DNA of 64,000 nt from Candidatus Binataceae bacterium (GTDB lineage Bacteria > Desulfobacterota > Binatia > Binatales > Binataceae): positions 186,001-250,000 of the forward strand of contig DASRHP010000006.1 in assembly GCA_035650475.1 (NCBI GenBank), in the 5' to 3' direction. Shown in pieces: positions 12,444 to 20,928 of this stretch. The notes under the pieces were generated by a model. The model made no database searches. It was not told the DNA's origin and saw only the letters and a list, made by a program, of their open reading frames with translations. Positions within the stretch are counted from its first letter, which is position 1; every line of letters begins with the position of its first letter. The position numbers were made by a program, and so were the translations under genes.

Positions 12444-13205
12444 ATGGCAGGACTGTTACAGGGCAAGGTCGCTTTGGTAACCGGCGCGGCGAGCGGAATC
12501 GGCCGGGCCTCAGCCTTGGCCGCCGCACGCGAGGGCGCCAGAGTGCTGGTGGTTGACGCGGTGCCCGCCGGCGAGGAGACCGTGGCTCTAATCAAGAGAG
12601 CGGGTGGCGAGGCCGCGTTCCACAAGTGCGACGTGACGCGTGCCGCCGAGGTCGAAGCGACGGTGGCGGCGGCGGTCAAACACTTCGGCCGGCTCGACTG
12701 CGCGCACAACAACGCCGGTATCGCGGGGCGCCAGCTCAAGACCGCCGACGACACCGAGGAGAACTTCGACCGCGTCATCGCCGTCGATCTCAAGGGCGTA
12801 TGGCTGTGCATGAAGTACGAGATTCTCCAGATGCTCAAGCAGGGCACGGGCGGTGCAATCGTCAACACTGCGTCGGCGGCGGGACTGGTCGGCTCGCACG
12901 GGATGCCGGCCTATACCGCGGCCAAGCATGGCGTGGTCGGACTAACCAAGGTGGCGGCGCTGGAGTACGCGCGCAACGCGATCCGGGTCAACGCCGTGTG
13001 CCCTGGCGTGATAGACACCGCCATGGTGGCCGAGATCAGTGGCAGCCATCCGCGGATGCGCGAGAAGCTGCTGGCGGCGGAGCCGGTGCGCCGGATGGGC
13101 AAGCCAGAGGAGATCGGCGAGGCGGTGGTGTGGCTGATGTCCAATTCGGCGTCATTCGTAAGCGGGGCCGCGATGCCGGTCGACTTCGCCCTCACGGCGC
13201 AGTAG
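12444..13205 (+). CDS. Short-chain dehydrogenase/reductase (SDR)
   Basis: A classical 253-residue SDR. The cofactor motif TGAASGIG is at residues 13-20, NNAG near 90, and the catalytic residues are Ser144, Tyr157 and Lys161 (YTAAK). The residue after the second strand is an Asp (VVDA), which generally favours NAD over NADP. The C-terminal region has the usual PEEIGEAVVWLMS and SFVSGAAMPVD. It oxidises or reduces an alcohol/ketone, with the substrate unknown. GGAGG precedes the ATG, and a strong intrinsic terminator follows at 13239. The neighbouring EthD-like gene suggests a catabolic context. Confidence 0.93.
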   Translation: MAGLLQGKVALVTGAASGIGRASALAAAREGARVLVVDAVPAGEETVALIKRAGGEAAFHKCDVTRAAEVEATVAAAVKHFGRLDCAHNNAGIAGRQLKTADDTEENFDRVIAVDLKGVWLCMKYEILQMLKQGTGGAIVNTASAAGLVGSHGMPAYTAAKHGVVGLTKVAALEYARNAIRVNAVCPGVIDTAMVAEISGSHPRMREKLLAAEPVRRMGKPEEIGEAVVWLMSNSASFVSGAAMPVDFALTAQ

Positions 13206-13238
13206 CCGGGAGCAAAGGAGCGCGGTCGGCCTTCAGAT

Positions 13239-13275
13239 GCGGGCTGCGTCGTCTCCGACGCGGCCCGCGTTTTTT
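13239..13275 (+). terminator. Strong intrinsic terminator after SDR
   Basis: GCGGGCTGCGTC (13239-13250) pairs with GACGCGGCCCGC (13257-13268) over a 6-base loop with one G-T wobble, followed by GTTTTTT. It closes the EthD-SDR unit. Confidence 0.9.
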
Positions 13276-13423
13276 CGCGATAAATGTCACTCCGCTCGAC
13301 AAATAAACATTACTAGAAGCGTATTGACATCAATTGCATAGAGGAACTACCCTATTCTGCGGGATGCCTCAACTGAACGGCGATTTGCGCACGGTGCCGG
13401 GTGACGGGAGAAGGAAATAAGTC

Positions 13424-14446
13424 ATGTACTACAGCCATTTCGGTCTTAGCGGGCCGCCCTTCCAACTCACCTCCTCGCCTGCCGCGCTCTACATGAGCAA
13501 GGAGCATCGCGAGGCCTACGCCGCGCTGGAGTGGGGCCTGCTTCACGAATCGAGCGGATTCACCGTGCTGGTTGGCGAGGTCGGCACGGGCAAAACCACG
13601 CTGGTACTCGCGATCCTCGCGCGCGAATATCAGAACGTCCGTCCGATTTATCTCAACAACCCGAAGCTTAGCTTCGAGGAGATGCTGAAGGTCATCCTCA
13701 AACAGCTCGGGCTCAAGGCGCAGCGGCGCAGCCGGCTCGCCGACCTGGAGGCGTTCGGCGGCTTTTTGCTCGAGCTGCCCGCCGGCGAGCGCGTCGTGAT
13801 CATCATCGACGAAGCGCAGGACTTGAGCGACGAAACGATGGAGCAGCTGCGGCTGCTCTCCAACAGCGGCAAGCCCGACGAAAAGCAGCTCCATTTCTTG
13901 TTCGTCGGGCAGCCCGAACTGCTGCGCCGGCTGAGCAGCCCGTCGCTGCGCCAGCTCGACCAGCGTATCGGCGCGCGCTCGGTACTCAATCCGCTCCAGT
14001 CCGGCGAAGTGCGCGAATATATCGACCAGCGCCTGCAGGCCTGCGGCGGCAGCGCGAAGCGGGTTTTCCGTTCGGGTGCGCTGCGCCAGATAGTCCGCCA
14101 CAGCGCCGGAATTCCGCGCCGCATCAACGTGCTCTGCCACAATGCGATGCTGCTTGCGTACTCGGCCAACGCGCCGCTGGTGGATGCGCAGATGGTGCAG
14201 GCCGCGGTCACCGAGTACGACGGCCTCTTCGCGCTCAAGCGTGCCCGCGCGACCGGCAGCGCAACCGGGATGCGCCGATGGTTGAGCCGCGCCCTGGAAT
14301 CGACAGGGCTCAGGCTGCTCGCATGGTCGCGCGCGCTCAATCCGCACGACGCGCGAGCACTGGAGGCAGGTTCGAGCGCCGCATCGCCGGAGCCGGCGCA
14401 GGCGTGCGCGGTAGCGCTGGAAAAGCCGGAGTCGCTGGCTAGCTAG
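13424..14446 (+). CDS. ExeA/GspA-like AAA ATPase
   Basis: The 340-residue protein starts with the family's typical MYYSHFGLSGPPFQLTSSP. It has Walker A GEVGTGKTT (51-59) and Walker B VVIIIDEAQDL (124-133), then the C-terminal arginine-containing region QLDQRIGAR and GIPRRINVLC. Members serve in type II secretion (ExeA) or beside polysaccharide and exosortase loci as ATPases of uncertain role. The usual peptidoglycan-binding or GspB-like partner domain is missing here, and the C-terminal 60 residues are low in complexity. A GAAGGAAAT ribosome site precedes the ATG. The preceding 150 bases are AT-richer than the surroundings and probably hold its promoter. Confidence 0.88.
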   Translation: MYYSHFGLSGPPFQLTSSPAALYMSKEHREAYAALEWGLLHESSGFTVLVGEVGTGKTTLVLAILAREYQNVRPIYLNNPKLSFEEMLKVILKQLGLKAQRRSRLADLEAFGGFLLELPAGERVVIIIDEAQDLSDETMEQLRLLSNSGKPDEKQLHFLFVGQPELLRRLSSPSLRQLDQRIGARSVLNPLQSGEVREYIDQRLQACGGSAKRVFRSGALRQIVRHSAGIPRRINVLCHNAMLLAYSANAPLVDAQMVQAAVTEYDGLFALKRARATGSATGMRRWLSRALESTGLRLLAWSRALNPHDARALEAGSSAASPEPAQACAVALEKPESLAS

Positions 14447-14451
14447 TCAAA

Positions 14452-15675
14452 TCACTTCGAGCGGCCGGCTTCCGGCGCGGCAAGCGGCGCCTCGCCAGGC
14501 GGACTCAGCGCTTCGACCGCCTTGTCGAGGCGGCCGGCCTCCTCGCGCACCGCGCGCATCCCGCGCATCGGCTCGAGATCGCGCAGCACCACCAGCAGAC
14601 CGGGTGCGGCCGGCCCCTGGCCGACAACGAAGGTCGATACGAGGAAGTGCGCGCGGCCGGCGGCGTCGCCCAGCTCGATCGGCACGTCGTTGACGCCCGT
14701 GTTGGCGTTGAGCGCGGTATCGATTACCCGCACAAGCGCATTCGGCGCGCCCATCAGCGCTTCGAGCCGTTTGCCGAGCGCAAGGCCGCCGGCCGGCAAT
14801 CCCAGCCGCCCTTCGGCCTCCTCGTTGGCGAACAGGATTGCGCCTTCGCGATCGAGGAGCAGCAGCGCGTCGTTGATCGTGCGGAACAGGCCCAGGAGCC
14901 GGCCGCGTTCGGCCTCCCATCGCTCCTGGTTGAGTCGGATGCGCTGCGAGAGCTGGTTGAATTTGGCGGCGAGCGCGCTCAGCTCGCCAGTTCCGCCGAC
15001 TTCGACGCGCACGTCCTCGCGCCCGACCGTCATCTCCTCGACGCCGGTGGTGATCGCCGCGAGCGGATTGAGCACCAGGCCGCCGAAGATCGCGCCGCCA
15101 AGCAAGCCCAATGCGACCGCGGCCGCCGCCGCGAGCAGGATTTGGCCGAGTGCACGGTGAACCTCGGGCGAGATCAGGCTGGTCGAGATCCCAATCGCGA
15201 TGAGTGCGAGCGGCCTGCCACCGACCTCGACCGCGCGGCTGAGCTCGTACGTGCGCGGCGTCCATAGCGCGTAGATCTTGGCCAGCGGCCAGCGTCCGGC
15301 CGCGATCGCCAGGAGCTCCTCGAACGGCGGAAAGGGATGGGCGGGACGTGGCGCGCCGGCGCCCGCGCCGAGCAGGATCGTGCCGTCGAGCTTCTCGACC
15401 CGCACATAAACCACACCCTTGCCGAAAGCCTGCGAGGAATCGATAAACGCCCGCATCGCGGGGTCGCCGCGCACCGCGGCCGCGACCTCGGCGGTCGTGA
15501 GGTTGGGGACGGCGCGCATCTGTTCGAACGCCTGCGCCATCAGGAGTGCGGCCGAGTCGCCCAGCCCGTCAACCATCACCGCCATCGTGCGGTCGATCTG
15601 GAGCACGGTCGCGGCGACGATAGGAACGATCAGGAGGACGAGGAAGATCGCGGCAAACTTCGCGCGCAGGCTCAT
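14452..15675 (-). CDS. Membrane sensor with extracytoplasmic domain, HAMP and PAS, no kinase
   Basis: A 407-residue protein with an N-terminal membrane segment (about residues 6-25), an extracytoplasmic sensing domain of about 135 residues, a second segment (about 180-203) and a HAMP linker starting LNPLAAITTGVEEM. After a connecting helix comes a PAS-like domain (about 270-375) starting LFRTINDALLLLDREGAILFA. It ends without a histidine-kinase, GGDEF or methyl-accepting domain, so it can only signal through a partner. The output gene is not adjacent; the nearest response regulator (23132) is a single receiver domain. It converges with the ExeA-like gene, six bases apart. Confidence 0.83.
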   Translation of the reverse strand: MSLRAKFAAIFLVLLIVPIVAATVLQIDRTMAVMVDGLGDSAALLMAQAFEQMRAVPNLTTAEVAAAVRGDPAMRAFIDSSQAFGKGVVYVRVEKLDGTILLGAGAGAPRPAHPFPPFEELLAIAAGRWPLAKIYALWTPRTYELSRAVEVGGRPLALIAIGISTSLISPEVHRALGQILLAAAAAVALGLLGGAIFGGLVLNPLAAITTGVEEMTVGREDVRVEVGGTGELSALAAKFNQLSQRIRLNQERWEAERGRLLGLFRTINDALLLLDREGAILFANEEAEGRLGLPAGGLALGKRLEALMGAPNALVRVIDTALNANTGVNDVPIELGDAAGRAHFLVSTFVVGQGPAAPGLLVVLRDLEPMRGMRAVREEAGRLDKAVEALSPPGEAPLAAPEAGRSK

Positions 15676-15753
15676 CGCGCTTGGCCCTCAGCACTCACCG
15701 CCGGCCGCCCGTTCCTCCCCCCGCCCATCGCCGCGCCCTAGCCTCGGCGCCGG

Positions 15754-16344
15754 TCAGGTGAACATCGCGGCGAGCCCCTTTGGGCGCACCAGCTTGCCCG
15801 CCGGCTTCATCTCCTGCGCCAGTTGCTTCAGGCGCCCCCTGAAGACTTCGAGTTCCGCCGCTTGCCGGCGCTCGAACTCCCCGCGCTCGACTTTGAGCTC
15901 GCCGCGCTCGAAGGCCTCGCGCGCCCGCTTGCGCGCGCCCCAGAATTCCTCGAACACGCGCCGCGTGCCCCTGGCGATCGTCGTGTTGGGCACCCACGAG
16001 CCGTTGCAGTGCGGGCAGTGGAAAACGACACCGGCGTGGAAGTGGCGATAGGGCACGCTGAAGTCTTTTCCGCAGTCCTTGCAGACGATCGGCACATCCC
16101 ATCCGACGGGATCGAACTCGTCAACCGGCTGCGGCCTGGGCGGCCGCGCGGGCGGAGTCGGCTGGGCCGGTGTTGCCTTGGCGGGGGTCGGCGCGCCCGG
16201 CGCCGCGGTCGGCCTGACGGCCGGTTTGAGCGCGGGGGCGGCAGCCGCATCAGCAGTCGGCGCCGCTGCCGACGGCGCGGGCGGCGTGGTGGCGGAGTTT
16301 GCCTGCGACGCGCCGCTGTTCTCCCGTGGGTCCTCGCTCGCCAT
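15754..16344 (-). CDS. Zinc-ribbon protein with proline/alanine-rich linker
   Basis: The 196-residue protein has three parts. Residues 5-80 are a Pro/Ala/Thr-rich low-complexity stretch. Next comes a zinc ribbon formed by CKDCGKDF and FHCPHCNGSW, giving a four-cysteine site. A charged, helix-rich C-terminal region then contains ARKRAREAFERGELKVERGE and may be a coiled coil. The ATG at 16344 fits the start of the conserved part; an ATG at 16446 is in frame but overlaps the divergent promoter region. No catalytic motif is visible. It may be a scaffold or a nucleic-acid/protein-binding factor, but I do not recognise a named family. It diverges from the dehydrogenase operon. Confidence 0.75.
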   Translation of the reverse strand: MASEDPRENSGASQANSATTPPAPSAAAPTADAAAAPALKPAVRPTAAPGAPTPAKATPAQPTPPARPPRPQPVDEFDPVGWDVPIVCKDCGKDFSVPYRHFHAGVVFHCPHCNGSWVPNTTIARGTRRVFEEFWGARKRAREAFERGELKVERGEFERRQAAELEVFRGRLKQLAQEMKPAGKLVRPKGLAAMFT

Positions 16345-16611
16345 TGTAAGTTGCGCGCCGATTCGGGGCGCTTGCCAGGAAAGGAATCTATCAACGGCCG
16401 TACGAGGCGGCAATTGCACGAGTTTGCCGCTGAGCGGGCGGCGCAATCCGATCGCAGCGCCGCGCGGTGCGGCCTCTTTGTCCCCTGTTGTCGGTATGCG
16501 ATTTCGCCGCGGTCGCGTCGGCTCGCACCGGTTGCGCTTTCAGCTTTTAACCTCTTGCCGGATTTGACTATATTCGGGCCAGCATCAAGCCAAGGGGCGC
16601 GCGCGCCACTC

Positions 16612-17802
16612 ATGGATCTGAATTTCACAGCCGAAGAGGAGCAATTCCGCCGCAAAGTCCGCGCCTGGCTGGAGGAAAACGTCCCGCTAAGCGGTCTGCG
16701 CGGCGCGGACCCCAACGCGACCCGCGACGCAGGATCGATCGAGAAGGCCAAGGCCTGGCAGCGCCGGCTCTATGAGGCGGGCTACGTCGCGCTCGCCTGG
16801 CCCAGGGAGTACGGCGGCCAGGAACTCGACCCGGTGCGCCAGTCGATCGTCAACGAGGAGATGGTGCGGGCGCGCGCGCCGGGACTGATCGGCGCGATGG
16901 GGATCGGGATGTTCGGGCCGACCCTGATCAGCTGGGGGACCGAGGAGCAGAAGCGCCGCTACCTGCCGAAGATTCTGACTGCGGAGGAGATCTGGTGCCA
17001 GGGCTACTCGGAGCCCGGCGCGGGATCGGATCTGGCCTCGCTGCGCACGCGCGCCGAGATCGTCGGCGACGAGTTCATACTCAACGGGCAGAAGGTGTGG
17101 ACCTCGGGCGCGCACTACGCGGACATGATGTTCTGCCTGGTGCGCACGGATCCCGCGGCGCCCAAGCATCGCGGGATTTCCTACATCCTGGTCGACATGC
17201 ATTCGCCCGGGATCACAGTGCGTCCGCTGATCCAGATGACCGGCGCGCACAACTTCAACGAGGTCTTTTTCGACAACGTGCGGGTGCCGCGCGCCAACCT
17301 GGTCGGCAAGCTCAACGAGGGTTGGCTGGTCGCCAACGCGACGCTCTTCCACGAGCGCAACATGCTCGGCTCGACCGCGACCTCGCAGCAACTGTTCGGC
17401 CGGCTGGTCGCGCTCGCGCGCACGATTCGCCGCAACGGGCGTCCGCTGACCGCCGACCCGCTCTTTCGCCAACGCCTCGCCGATTTGGAGGTGCGGGTCG
17501 AGGCGATGAAGTACCACATGCTGCGCCAGCTCTCGGACCAGATGCGCGGGCGCAATCCGGGTATCGAGGCGATGGTCAACAAGCTGGTCGGTACCGAGCT
17601 CAACCACGACATTTCGACCGCCGCGATGGAGGCGATGGGCGATTACGCGATGCTCGCGCGCGGGGAGGACGAGGCGATGGATCGAGGGTTCTGGCCGTAC
17701 GAATGGATGTTCTCGCTGGGGCTCGTGATCGGCGGCGGCACCTCGCACATCCAGAAGAACATCATCGCCGAGCGCGGGCTCAAGATGCCGAAGTCGCGCT
17801 AG
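16612..17802 (+). CDS. Acyl-CoA dehydrogenase, probable catalytic subunit of a heteromer
   Basis: The 396-residue protein has the acyl-CoA dehydrogenase fold: the N-terminal helical domain, the FAD-side motif GYSEPGAGSDLASL (131-144), KVWTSGAHYADM, and the C-terminal GGGTSHIQKNIIAERGL. The usual C-terminal base (YEGT in medium-chain enzymes) is replaced by Gly, but Glu248 in LFHERNML sits in helix G, where isovaleryl- and ChsE-type enzymes keep their catalytic glutamate. It lacks the R-x-QFG-x-P FAD-binding motif, which the next gene has. Together these suggest one alpha2beta2 enzyme with complementary sites. The true start is the ATG at 16612, although the frame is open far upstream. Confidence 0.92.
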   Translation: MDLNFTAEEEQFRRKVRAWLEENVPLSGLRGADPNATRDAGSIEKAKAWQRRLYEAGYVALAWPREYGGQELDPVRQSIVNEEMVRARAPGLIGAMGIGMFGPTLISWGTEEQKRRYLPKILTAEEIWCQGYSEPGAGSDLASLRTRAEIVGDEFILNGQKVWTSGAHYADMMFCLVRTDPAAPKHRGISYILVDMHSPGITVRPLIQMTGAHNFNEVFFDNVRVPRANLVGKLNEGWLVANATLFHERNMLGSTATSQQLFGRLVALARTIRRNGRPLTADPLFRQRLADLEVRVEAMKYHMLRQLSDQMRGRNPGIEAMVNKLVGTELNHDISTAAMEAMGDYAMLARGEDEAMDRGFWPYEWMFSLGLVIGGGTSHIQKNIIAERGLKMPKSR

Positions 17803-17867
17803 CCGCCCAGGCCCCGGCCTGGCCGGGGACCGATACGAACGATTGCATATGAAATGAAAGGGCGGCG

Positions 17868-18995
17868 ATGGATTTCGGACTGAGCGACGAACAACGCCAA
17901 CTGCGCGACAGCGCCCGCCAATTTCTGAGCAACGAGTGTCCGCCCGCATACGTACGCAAGACGATGGCGGACGAGGCCGGCGCCGCACGCGAGCTGTACG
18001 CCGCGCTCGCGCGGCTCGGATGGAACGGACTGATCGTTCCCGAGCGCTGGGGCGGGGCCGGCCTCGGCATGCTCGACATGGCGGTGCTGCTCGCCGAGAT
18101 GGGTTACGCGGCGATGCCCGGGCCGTTCCTGTTCTCGGCCGCGCTCGCCGCCGCCGCGCTCGTCCACGGCGGCTCAGAAGGGATCAAGGAGCGATGGCTT
18201 AGGCCGCTCGCCGCGGGTGAGGCGACCGGCACCGTCGCGATAACCGAACGCGCGGACAGTCTCAACCCGGCCGAGCTGGCGGCGACGGCGCGGCGCGAGG
18301 GTGCGGGATGGGTGCTCAACGGGGTCAAGATGTTCGTCCCCTATGCGCATCTGGCGGACTTCATCGTGACTGCCGCACGTACCGGGCCGGGCCCGCGCGA
18401 CGCGGGCCTCTTCGTGGTCGAAAACGGCGCGCGCGGCATGCGAATGCGGATGCTGAAGGGCCTCGACCTGACACGGCGCGTGTGCGCGCTCGACTTCGAC
18501 GCGGTGATCGTGCCGCCCGCGGCCGAGCTCGCGGGCGGCGCGGATCTATACGCCCGTCTGCTCGACCAGGGCGCGGTCGCGATCGCTGCCGACTCGTTGG
18601 GTGGGATGGACCGCGCGCTTGAGATGGCGGTCGAGTACTCCAAGGTGCGCGAGCAGTTCGGCAAGCCGATCGGCTCCTTCCAGGCGCTCAAGCATGCGGC
18701 GGCCGAGATCGTCGCGGAACTGGAGCCGGCGCGCGCGCTGCTGTGGTACGCGGCCTACGCGCAGGACGCGCTGCCGCAGCAGGCGGCACGGGCGGCGGCG
18801 ATGGCCAAGGCGCGGCTCAGCGACATCTACATGCGCGGCACCGACCGTGCGGTGCTGATGCACGGCGGGATCGGGTTCACTTGGGATCACGACATCCATT
18901 TGTGGTTCAAGCGCGCGCGCTTCAACGAGTCCTGCTTCGGCTCGCCGGGCTACCATCGCGAGCGCGTGGCGGCGCTCAGTGGTTACGACGCATGA
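17868..18995 (+). CDS. Acyl-CoA dehydrogenase, probable FAD-binding partner subunit
   Basis: This 375-residue paralogue carries REQFGKPIGSFQALKH, the dimer-contact FAD-binding motif missing from the preceding subunit, and HGGIGFTWDHDIHLWFKRA near the end. Neither the C-terminal YEGT glutamate nor the helix-G glutamate is present (the helix-G segment reads QGAVAIAADSLGG), so it probably has no base of its own. That division of labour is known for actinobacterial steroid side-chain enzymes (ChsE1-ChsE2). The gene follows 65 bases after its partner and overlaps the LLM gene by ATGA. Electrons would pass to an ETF, such as the fused one at 43.7 kb. The substrate is unknown. Confidence 0.91.
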   Translation: MDFGLSDEQRQLRDSARQFLSNECPPAYVRKTMADEAGAARELYAALARLGWNGLIVPERWGGAGLGMLDMAVLLAEMGYAAMPGPFLFSAALAAAALVHGGSEGIKERWLRPLAAGEATGTVAITERADSLNPAELAATARREGAGWVLNGVKMFVPYAHLADFIVTAARTGPGPRDAGLFVVENGARGMRMRMLKGLDLTRRVCALDFDAVIVPPAAELAGGADLYARLLDQGAVAIAADSLGGMDRALEMAVEYSKVREQFGKPIGSFQALKHAAAEIVAELEPARALLWYAAYAQDALPQQAARAAAMAKARLSDIYMRGTDRAVLMHGGIGFTWDHDIHLWFKRARFNESCFGSPGYHRERVAALSGYDA

Positions 18996-20032
18996 AGTTC
19001 GACCTGTTCTACCAGTTGCCCGCGGCGGCCACCCAGGACCCCGCCGAACGTTACCGTGAGCTGATGGCCGAGGCGATCGAGGCCGATCGGCTGGGCTTCG
19101 ACACCCTGTGGCTGGCCGAGATTCACTTCTCGCCGCGCTTCTGCACGCTGCCGGTACCGACCCTCCAGCTCGCCGCAATCGCCGAGCGCACCACCCGCCT
19201 GCGCCTGGGCATCGCGGTCCACCTGCTCCCGCTGCACCATCCCGTGCGCCTGGCCGAGGAGATCGCGACGCTCGACGTGCTCTCGGGCGGACGGGTTGAA
19301 TTCGGCGCGGGGCGCGGCGCGTTTCCCAACAACTATCACGGCTTCGGCGTCGATATGGGGACCAGCCGCGAGCGCTTCGAGGAGATGCTCGCGCTGGTGC
19401 GCAGCGCGTGGAGCGACGAGCGGCTGACCTTTCACGGCCGCTTTTACGAGCTCGACGACATCGAGGTCTTTCCCAAGCCGGCGCAGCGGCCGTCGCCGCC
19501 GATTCGGCTCGCCGCCAACAGTCCCGACACCTTCCGCTTCGCCGGCGCCAACGGCTACCCGATCTTCGCCGGCGGTCCGGTCAACCCCATAAACGTGCTG
19601 CCCGAGCGGTTGGCGATCTACCACAGGGCGCTCGCCGAGGCGCGTCTGTCCCTGCCCTCGGACTGGCTGGCGGCGCTGTTCCTGACCTTTGTCGGCCAGA
19701 GCCGCGAGGCGGTGCGCGCGACGATCGAGCAGAGCCTGATCAACTATTTTCGCACTGTCTCGGAGATGATCCGCCCTGAGAGCATCGCCGTCCCCGAGGA
19801 CTACGAGCGGGTGGTGGAACGGACGCGCTCGATGCGCTACGAGACGGTCGAGTCGCTGATGGCCGTGTTCGGCGAGCCCGAGCGCTGCGTCCATCGGATC
19901 GCCGCGCTGCGCGAGCAGTTCGGGTTTACCCGGATGGTGTGCTGGTTCGAGACCGGCGGACTCAGCGGCCATCGCAACGTGATCGAGGCGATGCGCCTGT
20001 TCGCCGAGCACGTGATGCCGCACTTCAAGTAG
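18992..20032 (+). CDS. LLM-class flavin-dependent oxidoreductase
   Basis: A 346-residue luciferase-like monooxygenase starting MKFDLFYQLP. Typical elements are GFDTLWLAEIHFSP near residue 36, LRLGIAVHLLPLHHPVRLAEE, DVLSGGRVEFGAGRGA and the C-terminal FGEPERCVHRIAALREQFG. These TIM-barrel proteins use FMNH2 or F420 to oxygenate or reduce substrates, and some perform Baeyer-Villiger-like cleavage. Residues resemble the FMN-dependent alkanal/alkane branch, but the cofactor cannot be fixed from sequence alone. The ATG overlaps the stop of the dehydrogenase subunit (ATGA), proving cotranscription and suggesting a shared pathway. The frame's upstream extension lies inside the previous gene and is rejected. 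Confidence 0.92.
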   Translation: MKFDLFYQLPAAATQDPAERYRELMAEAIEADRLGFDTLWLAEIHFSPRFCTLPVPTLQLAAIAERTTRLRLGIAVHLLPLHHPVRLAEEIATLDVLSGGRVEFGAGRGAFPNNYHGFGVDMGTSRERFEEMLALVRSAWSDERLTFHGRFYELDDIEVFPKPAQRPSPPIRLAANSPDTFRFAGANGYPIFAGGPVNPINVLPERLAIYHRALAEARLSLPSDWLAALFLTFVGQSREAVRATIEQSLINYFRTVSEMIRPESIAVPEDYERVVERTRSMRYETVESLMAVFGEPERCVHRIAALREQFGFTRMVCWFETGGLSGHRNVIEAMRLFAEHVMPHFK

Positions 20033-20060
20033 AACGGCCGAATCGAAGGAGGACGCCGCC

Positions 20061-20837
20061 ATGTTCACCAAGAGCTGGACCAAAACGGCAGGGGAAATCC
20101 GCCGCATCGAGGAGCGGCTGCGCGCGCCCGTCTTCGCCGACGCGCGTTGGCTGAGCGTGCAGTACCTCACCCGCCCGGAGATCATGCGCGAGGTGCTGCC
20201 GCCGCCGCTGGAAGCGGCGGCCGAGCCCCTGGTGACCGCCGGGATCGGCACGCTTGGGCGCTCGAACTGCGTGGGCGCGTTCGACGGCGGGATGCTGTGC
20301 GTGCGCGCGCGCTACAAGGACGTCGAGGCCGACTATTGCCTGGCGATGCCGATGTCCACCGACGTCGCGATTATCTTCGGGCGCGAGCTGTACGGCGAGC
20401 CCAAGAAGCAGGCGCACGTCGAGTTCAACAGCGACGGCGATGTGGTGCGCGCCAGCGTCTCGCGCTTCGGCGTCCCCTACATGGCGCTCGAAGCGCGGCT
20501 CACGGACAAGGTGCCGATCGACGGGCCGACCCACGCCGATCGCTTCCATTTCAAGTTCATGCACGCCGCCAACGGCGCGGGGCTGGAGTTCGACCCCATT
20601 CTGGTCCACGCCCACTTCACCCAACACGTCCGCACCCATCGCCGCGGGGCCGGCAAGGTGATCTTTCGCCCCTCCCATCACGATCCGCTGGCCGAGATCG
20701 AAGTGGTCGAGCTGCGCGGCGCGACCTACTTCGAGGGCGACATCCACGCCGAGGCGCGCCGGCTGGCGACGGTCGAGGCGGCGCGCTTCATGCCCTACGC
20801 TTTCCAGAATATCGACGACTACAGCGCCGTCGAGTAA
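20061..20837 (+). CDS. Acetoacetate decarboxylase-family protein
   Basis: The 258-residue protein belongs to the ADC superfamily. The segment GRELYGEPKKQAHVEF places two lysines at residues 115 and 116, the same numbers as the Schiff-base Lys115 and its pKa-lowering neighbour Lys116 in clostridial acetoacetate decarboxylase. A beta-keto acid decarboxylase or a related Schiff-base reaction is therefore plausible; many family members have other substrates. It is the last gene of the dehydrogenase-LLM operon, 28 bases after the LLM stop with AAGGAGGA before its ATG. A long hairpin follows, between it and the convergent chloride-channel gene. Confidence 0.88.
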   Translation: MFTKSWTKTAGEIRRIEERLRAPVFADARWLSVQYLTRPEIMREVLPPPLEAAAEPLVTAGIGTLGRSNCVGAFDGGMLCVRARYKDVEADYCLAMPMSTDVAIIFGRELYGEPKKQAHVEFNSDGDVVRASVSRFGVPYMALEARLTDKVPIDGPTHADRFHFKFMHAANGAGLEFDPILVHAHFTQHVRTHRRGAGKVIFRPSHHDPLAEIEVVELRGATYFEGDIHAEARRLATVEAARFMPYAFQNIDDYSAVE

Positions 20838-20857
20838 GCGGCGGCGCCTTCAGAATC

Positions 20858-20903
20858 CCGCCCCGGCCTTTCGCTGCAAAGGCGCAGGCGAAGGCCGGGG
20901 CGG
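20858..20903. terminator. Long hairpin between convergent genes, probable bidirectional terminator
   Basis: CCGCCCCGGCCTTTCGC (20858-20874) pairs with GCGAAGGCCGGGGCGG (20888-20903), broken only by one bulged base. It lies in the 91-base gap between converging stop codons. No T-tract follows on either side. Confidence 0.65.
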
Positions 20904-20928
20904 GGCGGAAAGCGGCTGGTGAAGCAGG

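Noticed and set aside
13323-13357. TTGACA ... TATTCT upstream of the ExeA-like gene
   Set aside because: The two hexamers are 23 bases apart, too far for a sigma70 promoter; the true promoter is unresolved.
15823-16611. Frame continuing upstream of the acyl-CoA dehydrogenase
   Set aside because: It lies antisense to the zinc-ribbon gene, is Arg/Gly-rich, and family homology begins only at the ATG at 16612.
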